Shown: positions 38,701-47,700 of the stretch, piece after piece | Numbering within the stretch: position 1 is the first letter of the stretch | Layout of the letters: each line of letters opens with the position of its first letter | Origin: Himantopus leucocephalus | Lineage: Eukaryota; Chordata; Aves; Charadriiformes; Recurvirostridae | Direction of reading: 5' to 3' | Length of the DNA stretch: 64,000 bases | Assembly (NCBI GenBank): GCA_003993805.1 | Contig: RSEF01000003.1 | Coordinates: 60,421,759 to 60,485,758, forward strand | The notes under the pieces: model-generated | Told to the model about the DNA's origin: nothing | Databases searched by the model: none | Seen by the model: the letters and a program-made list of their open reading frames with translations, nothing else | Translations under genes and position numbers: made by a program

Positions 38701-41700
38701 GCAGACTCAGAGTGAGGAAAGACTGAGAGACTTCCTCTCCAATTTGCTCCATTCTCTCAACGTATAGCTTTCAGGCAGGACATTGCCCGTGAGATTCTCC
38801 CTGACTAGGGCTATGCTCTAGATAGAGCTGGATTTCTGCATTGGTGGGGCTGAAGAAGTGGAGTCCCTCTTCGTTTTCTGCTGATTCCCTCCCCACCCAA
38901 TACTCCCATGACTTGGAATCACTGGCTGGTTTCTGGTGTTTGACGAAGGGACAGAAGTCATGGTAATAACGCTGAGTTTGACTGTTTCCAGAAAATTGGT
39001 AACCGTGTATGGAGGAGAGAGAACAAATTGTTTTCCCATTGAACAAGAAACTCGTATGTTCAGTCTGATCATTAGACACCAAAAATTCATGTAGGCTGTT
39101 GCCATGTGAAGTCAGGCCTTGTGGCTACTGTTGCTCAAGATGAGATTTGTTTAGATTTTCAGATAGCCTTTGTCTCAGTACAGTATTGTTTTTAGGTGAG
39201 TGCAATTTATGGTGGGATCTGGTCAGCAATATTTGTGTTCTGTTCTTGTTCATATATATATGTTTAATTGCTTTGTTAGTTTTTTCAGTTGTCAGTGAGC
39301 TGAATTTTTATGGCCTTATGTGTATAGGAGGGTTGGATTGCTCAACAGTGAAATTCTGCACGATAATCTCTGTCTCCATTTTAGAAGCAGATTCATGAAC
39401 ATATCCAAACACCTCCATTACTTCTAAGTCTCACAGCTGTGCAATATTAACAGCAGTGAAATAAACATGTCATTCTTCTCAAATCTCTGATGAATTTTGG
39501 AAAACTAACTATAAATAGCATAATTTATGTCAAAAGCTTTGACCTAATAGCAAAGGTGCAATGTGTTGCAGGAAAAATAGGACCACCAAAACTGAATCTC
39601 TCAAGGCACCGTGATGAAATCATGGTTGATATTTACCATCCTGCATTCCCATCTGTGGAGCTTCTTCCTTGGATTGACGACACTTACTCAGAGCTCATGT
39701 ACTTAGTGACTTTTTGGGATATGAAAAATCAGGTAAGTTCCAAAATTAAAACCTCAAATTAAAAATAGTTGTTTACCTTAAACACATAAACAAGAGGTTC
39801 ACTTCTGTGACTCAGAGCCAACAGATATGAAAAAAACAGTTAAACATAACATAGGACTACTGAAGCCTTAAAATGTCAAGTGCGTCACAGTGAGGTATAT
39901 GACTGGAAGGTCTGGGTTTTAGTTGTGAAAATGGGTGTTTATAGCAAAAATGAGATTATTGTATTAGCTGTACACAAGATCAAGTTGCTTGATCCCATGC
40001 TATTTGTTCTGCATACATGGTGAAACATTAGTAACTTGTGCCCCTTTAACTTGTCTAGATAGATCTTTCATTTAAGATTACCTTTTGAGATATTGACACC
40101 GCTTTATTTAGCAACCATGGAGGGTGAACTTGAGGAAAATAGTAGTAGGTATGTTTATTTAGTTACCTTTTCGTATGCATCCATGTGCAAGTTTTGTAAG
40201 TGAACTAGGAATGCAAATCTAGACTATGAACAGCACAAACTTTAGCTGAAAGCACCATGGTCTGATCAAATATAATATCTTAAGGAAGCTCATAAGCTGA
40301 TAGCCAAAGTTCACATCGCATTTGCAAGGCATATAGATGATGTAGGAGCCACATCTAATAGTGAAACGTTTTTGGAAGTGTTGGAAGGTGCTGCAACATT
40401 TATGTTGTTGTATTGAGTCAAATGATATAGTATGACTTTCATTTTTTGCAGAGTAAAGAAGAGTTCCCTGGAGATAACTGTACGATGTATAAATGTAGCC
40501 TCAACATCCCAGTTCCTGCTGAAGGTTCCACTTACTGTGTTTCAGCGAAGGGAAGTTTGTATCATGATCTGATGGTTGGTGCCCCATCAGAACAAAGCTG
40601 CATTCATGTTCCTCTCAAGCCGACATTGAGTAAGAGGATTTTAAAACTTTAGTAAGAACATACTGAGTCTGACCAGAGATCTGTTCGAGCTAAGTATTCG
40701 AGTTCTTATATAGACATGGGATGACTTGGATGCCTACAGGAGAATATGAAAAAAGGGAAACTATAGTCATTCTTTTCCAAGTGCACTTTCCCAATTCTAA
40801 AGACATTTAGAGGTCATGTGTTATTTTCAAGTAATCCTGACTTTTTTGGGGTGCTTTTTGTGCTTCGCTGGTATTACAAAACCTGTTTCTGTTGCACCTG
40901 ATTATTGGTGTAATTAACAAATGAAAAATGAATCATTCACCGAGTAACATGGTTTTCAGAAGCGTTTTCTCTCTGTTCTAACAAATGGCTTTTTTCTCAG
41001 TCTCATCGCTGAGGAAAATATATATAGACTTTCTTGAGTTTGAAGCAGTTATAAACTTGTGGTCATAAAATTGAGGTTTTGGTGTCTGTTTCTTAATTAA
41101 AGACAAAAAGACAGCTAGTGACCCAACTTTCTATTTCTGATAACCTCTTACAAACTACTTAATGTTACTTCATTGTTGTGCAAAACTTCAATAGAGAAAA
41201 GAGATAGATAGAAGCAGTTGTGTTCTTTCTTTTATGCACAAGAGCAGTGGTATGATTGAGGGGGAGGACATTAAGCAGAGTTAGACTAGTGAAATCTTAC
41301 AAGTAATAGTTAACAACTCTATGTTTTGAAAGATTTCACGTTTTAATTTTATTATACATAGACTATGTGTAATTATTATGTCAGTTAATATGCTATCACA
41401 TAGAAAACATACAAATCTGTTCATTCCTGTCTGTCATCTCTAAGGAACAAAAAATTAGTTATAAAATTTCTTTACCTCTATAAAAACACAATTATGTTTA
41501 TATAAACTGAAAATCTTCTGTATTCTAATTTTTATTTACTTGATATAATGCTTTATGAATTAAGTTTTCTTGAGTGGAAAAGGTGGTAAATTGACAAATT
41601 CACACATTACAGCTAAGCATTCTGAGCTATGATAGTTTTTGAAGTTATTCTAAATGATACAGCAGTCGTTTATTTTTTCCAAACTTCCTAACAGATTTTA

Positions 41701-44700
41701 CTCTTAACTTCTTAGGCACACAGTATATCATCATTTCATGTGCTGTTATTCTGAGCCTGAGCCTAATGTTGACAGTATATTGTGGCTGCAAGAAACTAAG
41801 GAAGGACAACATCAGCCTGCCTAAGTCTTTGGTAAGTTCAGGCTTCTTATCTGCGTCAGTTTTTTAATAGCCACCTAGGTAACTTCTATAACTACAACAT
41901 CTTTATGTCTGTCTTTTNTTTTTTTTTTTTTTTTTTTTTTTTAATTTTTTACTATGGTCTCCTAGATGTTTAGGATTTATACCAGTCTAATATTTTGACA
42001 GCCTCTGCAACCAGATCCCTTGTATTTGTTTTAGGGCTAGACTTCAGTCTCTTTTTAACTGAAGTAGCAGTAGGTGGTCAAGTTTGAGAGCTTAGTTCTT
42101 AAAAACTCAATGTGCATGTGCTTAGACAGGTTTGTATTCATTCTAGTAGCAGAGACACAGAACCACACAATCACTGAGGTTAGAAGAGACTTTTTGAGAC
42201 CGTTTAGTCCAACCCTTTTGCTCAAGCAGGGTCAGCGAGAGTAGGTTACCCGGGGCTTTGTCCAGTTAGGTTTTGAATACCTCCAAGGAAGGAGATTCCA
42301 CAACCGCTCTGGGTAACCTATTCCAGTGTTTAACCACCCTCACAGTAAAAATTGTTTTCTTACATTCACACAAAATTCCGTGTGTTTCAATTTGTGCCCA
42401 TTTCCTCTTGTGCTGTTGCTGAACACCTGTAAGATTCCTTTATTAGGTGGTAATACTGTGATACTTCTAAGTGCTATGATGTTCTTAAAGTGATGCGCAG
42501 AGTAAGGGGAGGGGAGGGAACAATAGTGCTGTAGGAAGAGGGGAATAACAACTAGAGGAAATCTGTTCTCACACTGAGCAGTCGCAGGGAAGAGAGGTCA
42601 GCAGCTCTTGTACCTTAAAAGCTCTCTGTAGTCATCCTTAGGAAACAGAGCGGATGTTCCTTGAAGAGCAGCAGCAGCACTCCTTGCTTTCACATCAGAC
42701 AAGAGGCAGAGTATCTGACAAGTACTCTTGTAATCTCCTTCTGGTGTCTTCTTAGTCACAGCAACTGAACAATCAGTGGCAGTTTAAACAGCTTTCAAGA
42801 ACTGCCATGTGAGGCAGTAGCAAATGGTAATCCTATCAAGAGTGTATCTTCTCAGCAGATGCAGTCAGTCTCATAAGACTTCTAGAGGGAAGAGGCAATG
42901 GTCTTCAATTCCATGTTCTTCAACTTCAAAACCCTTTACAGTGACCGCTTCATAGCGCAGGGCTAGCTCAATGCCTAAGATCCCCCTGGAGCCTTCTTTC
43001 TTTGGAATAGAATATTGAGAGGTGAGATTGCTCTGACAAAGTGGAGATATCCAAGCCAGTGATGCTAGCTAGGTCCTGTTGTAGTAAGCAGTAATCTAGT
43101 CCATCAACTTGTGCAGCACAAGGTGATTAATCTCATTCTAAAGTAATACGCACTTCTGGTTAGACAAAACACTCTAAAAATGCCTCCTTTCTGTGGACTG
43201 TGACAGAGCTGTGACACTAGTTCAGAGATAGCCATTCACACTGTAGACTTTAAAAAATCAGATGAGAGAAACCTGTCTGATGGAATTTGTAGGTAGACCC
43301 CCATATCAAAGCACAGAGGCCTGTAGAAAAAGTGAGACACGGGAGATTTTTTTTCATCTTCACACCAGTATGTAACTGTCTGAATACGTAACATTATGTC
43401 CTCCATACACACAGAGTAATCTTTGTGAAGACTGTTCATTATAGCAAAAGACAGCTCATCCAGAATGACAGTGCTATACTCAATGTATCCATAGTTATTC
43501 TGGCTTCCCAGTACCACTGTGGTATTGCATCTAAGGGATCAGGAAAAAGAATATTGCACAAATAGAATGTGTGTTCCATAACTCCTGTGAGCTTCCTGAT
43601 GCATGCTCCGAATTCACACTGTGGCTTACCTTGTACAAACTCATTTGTACGTCCATATTCTCAATATACTGGGTTATATGTTGTCTTGTGATTCCTAGCC
43701 TCCAGCATACCACAGTCTGGTTTGCATTCCACATCATACTTTCTTGCTAAGGAGGTGAATGAAACCTTTAACTATTTAAAAAGACTTGACCTGGGTGGTC
43801 AAGTGCTGAGACGAGTCCCCCAGGGAAGCGGTCATGCCCCCGAGCCTGGCAGTGTTCAAGAAGCATTTGGACCATGCTCTTACATGTATGGTTTAACTTC
43901 TAGGTTGCCCTGAGTGGAGTCAGGAGTTGGACTCTACGGTCCTTGTGGGTCCCTTCCAACTCAGCATATTCTGCAATTCTGTCCATTTCCATTGAGGTCT
44001 CTAGTGACAAATATAAATTGCAAAGCTCATAAGGATAGTTTCATTACAGGTGATATAAATAATGTGGGAATGTAAAATGAATAATTAATAGCTTATGATT
44101 AATTATTGATTAATTTTATAATTACTCATTTTAACTAATAAATAATGTAAATAATTAATATGCATAATAACTTCATATCATTAAACTTACACCTGTAGGC
44201 TTCTTGGAGATAAGAGCCTGTCATTGACCTTTGAAAGTGTACAGAATTTCTTTCTGTACAGGTTATAGCCGTTGTGCTTTACCTGAGCTTGTCTGAAAAT
44301 TAAACATCTAGGGAATTTTTCCATCTGTTAAAAGACTGGGCAATGTGTCCTACCGTAGGACTGCTGCCTTCCAGTGATCTGCTTGCTGGTGGCTTTAAGT
44401 AGATGCTAAAACATTGTTTGAGTGACTTTCAGCAATTTGGAGTTCTCCAACAGAAGGAAAAATAAGAAAGAGTAACCATCAAGCAGCTGCCTTTGTTGAC
44501 GGTCTCGTGCCCAAAGAAAAGGGGGAAAAAATCCATTGCATTTAGAGCTCAAGACCTTTGATATTTTCTGTGAATAACATGTGACATGAATACCATGTCA
44601 GTCATGTACAGGCCCTACTTCCACAGTACAACTTACTGTACAACTAATGAAGGATTACCTTCATTAGAGAAAATGTCCATTTACATGTTTTAAACATCCT

Positions 44701-47700
44701 TACTCATAGTAGGATCCTACCAGGAGTATACATCTAGTGAAATGGGTCAGATTCTTTTACAAGACCTCAGAATGGTAGTCTTTTGCTGGATCACAGGAAT
44801 CTGATGTTTCAGCAGTCCGGCTATAGTTAAGAGACGTTCATTTTCTTTAATTTATCTCACAAAAAGTATTTCAAGAGGCTGTCTTCTTCCCCCCACCATC
44901 TTCAGTCTCTCCAATTTGTCCTGTGCGTGACTTGTCCTGTACTAGATTTTTGTTGCAACATTTATGATAAGGGCTTATCCACTTTAAAAGGAGTCTAGCC
45001 TTAATTTACTGATACGTTGTGGGCGTCTCCCTTTGCTTTAACTTCACTGTCTTTTTTGGTTTTTTTTTTCCCCCCCCAGTGCCTCTTATCTTTAAATGCT
45101 GGCAAATATTTTAGTGGGTAGAAAATGCCCACTCTGTAAGGGAAAGACATTGAAAAGCATCAGTTTTCATTTGTAGCTCATGGTTAAGTCAACTTTTCTC
45201 TGATCTGCTGGTGCTTTTTCTGAGCCTGACAGCAATGACAGGGCTGTGTTCTCTCATTATATTTGTAGAACACTTACAGATATTCACGAAACAAGAATTT
45301 TCTTTGTGACTCTGGCTTTTTTGGTTATACAACATATCTTTTTGATTTGGAGAAATTGTAATTGTTCCTGTAAATTTTGATTGATATTTGCTACAAATAG
45401 TTGTCATCTTACAAGAGAGAAGCTGCTTCATTAGCTTTTGTGAAGATTTTTTTTTTTTCCCTGTGATCATCTGTAGGGCGGTAACATAATTTCCTATTTA
45501 TACATTTACACAGCAATAATTTGTTGTGGAATCGTGCAAAGGCCACGCAGATTTTGTCAAGGTCTTAATAAGATTTGAAATGGACTTCTCAAACTTTCCT
45601 CCAGAAATTGTGCACCTGAAAGTTACTGGGAATTCATAGGTGGACAAGCCCCTAGAAAAGAAAGTTAAGAAAGAAACTGTTGGTTACCTTAACTGTTAAG
45701 ATTTCTTGAGATATGTTATTTATATGTATCCTTGAGCCTGGCTTCTACCAGTGTATCTCCCTAGTCTGTTGAAACAGTGAAAGACCTGAAAGCTCAGGTG
45801 CAGTCATTGGAGACAGGAAGATAACTGAGCACCTGCACATGCCAGGAAATACTGCTGACATCCAGTTTAAGCTCACAGGCTGTCAGTTTGCTAGTATCAG
45901 ATAATGTGCACGAAAGAAAAATATTAACTTACCTACAGTAAATACTTTTCTTCAGATAGCAACCATATCTTAATTACTCTTGTTACTTGAGATGCTTTGA
46001 ATGGCATTCCAGTCAGTGTAGTAAGCTGTAGTTCTTCTCTTTGAAGCTAGAAATAACTGCATGAATTGCTAAATTGTCTTGTAGTCATGACTCAGTGACT
46101 CTTAAAGAACCTTTGGTACCAGGAAACCCACGAGAGTTTCTTCTTCAAACGGCTTCCTTCTTTCATGGATGGGAATAGGAGTGTCTTTGCACCATCTTGC
46201 TGCGGTCAAAAACTCAGCATGAGAAAAACGGGTTTCCTTTTCGAAGAATAAAAGTCTTGGATGTAGTTGTGTAGAGGATACTTATTTTATCCTTGGGGTC
46301 TGTAACCGTTGCCAGCTGGCACTGTGAAATGCAGAACCTGTGTAGAGTACAAGGTGTTCCCTTAACACATTTTAGCACTATGATTTTTAGAGCCATGTGA
46401 AAATCCGAAAAGGACAGAAACAAGATCTTGTAGGGTTTTGGTTGTAACTTTAGTATAGCATGTACAACTATGGGGAGAGATGGGAAGATGTAAATACAGC
46501 TTTTAGTCATAGTTTTTAGAGGATTTTGTTTTAATTCACATTCCTCAAGTATTCCAGCTTACACAGAGAATTTTATTCTCTTGTTTTACTGTATGAATAT
46601 TGGAGTCAGATTTTTGCTACCCCCAAAAATCTATAGATGCTGGTCCCTTCAAAGTCAGTGTCAGTATAGAATAAGTATCCAATAATTTTTCGTATATCTG
46701 TAGAAACAGGTTTTCAAAAGGTATATTAATCCTACCAGCTATTCATAACATTTTCACTATATGCAAATTATTGTATTCCGGTTTCTGCAACTATCTTTTA
46801 AGCATTTGCTTCTTATAAGTGGGTAGTTTTCATAGACATGGGTGGTTTTCTGGTGACACCCCACCTGGAGTACTGCATCCAGCTCTGGAGCCCCCAACAT
46901 AGGAAAGACATGGACCTGTTGGAGCGGGTCCAGACGGGGGCTACAAAGATGATCAGAGGGCTTGGAGCATCTCTCCTATGAGGACAGGCAGAGAGGGTTG
47001 GGGTCGTTCAGCCTGGAGAAGAGAAGGCTCCGGGGAAACCTTATAGTGGCTTTCCAGTACCTAAGGGGGGGCTACAGGAGAGCTGGGGAAGGACTTTTAC
47101 AAGGGCATGTAGGGATAGGATGAGGGAGAATGGCTTTAAACTGGAAGAGGGGAGATTTAGATTAGATATTAGGAAGAAATTTTTCACTGTGGGGATGGTG
47201 AGGCACTGGAACAGGTTGCCCAGGGAAGTTGTGGAAGCTCCATCGCTGGAGGTGTTCAAGGCCAGGCTGGATGGGGCTTTGAGAAAGCTGCTCTAGTGGG
47301 AGGTGTCCCTGCCCATGGCAGGGGGGTTGGAACTAGATGATCTTCAAGATCCCTTCCAACCTAAACCATTCTATGATTCTATACTCATGGAAAATACTCT
47401 GAATAGTCTTTATACAGTATTCTGACTGTTCCCACATAACAGAAAATGAACATCCAGAGAGAATGATGGCCGAATGGCAGCTAGGTTGTAGTGTGGTATA
47501 TTCTCAGTGTCAGAAGCCACCTTAACGCTCTTTTTACTAGCTTTCCAGTGGCAGTCCTCAATTCCCAAGGGGATCACGTCACCTTAGTGGTGCTAACACA
47601 ACTGTTTGTAAAACTGACTTAGATAACTGCTGTCCAGAGGGTGTTTGTTTGCTTTATGGTGGTGTTTGTTGTTGGGATTTTTTTTTGTTTTTTGTTTGGG

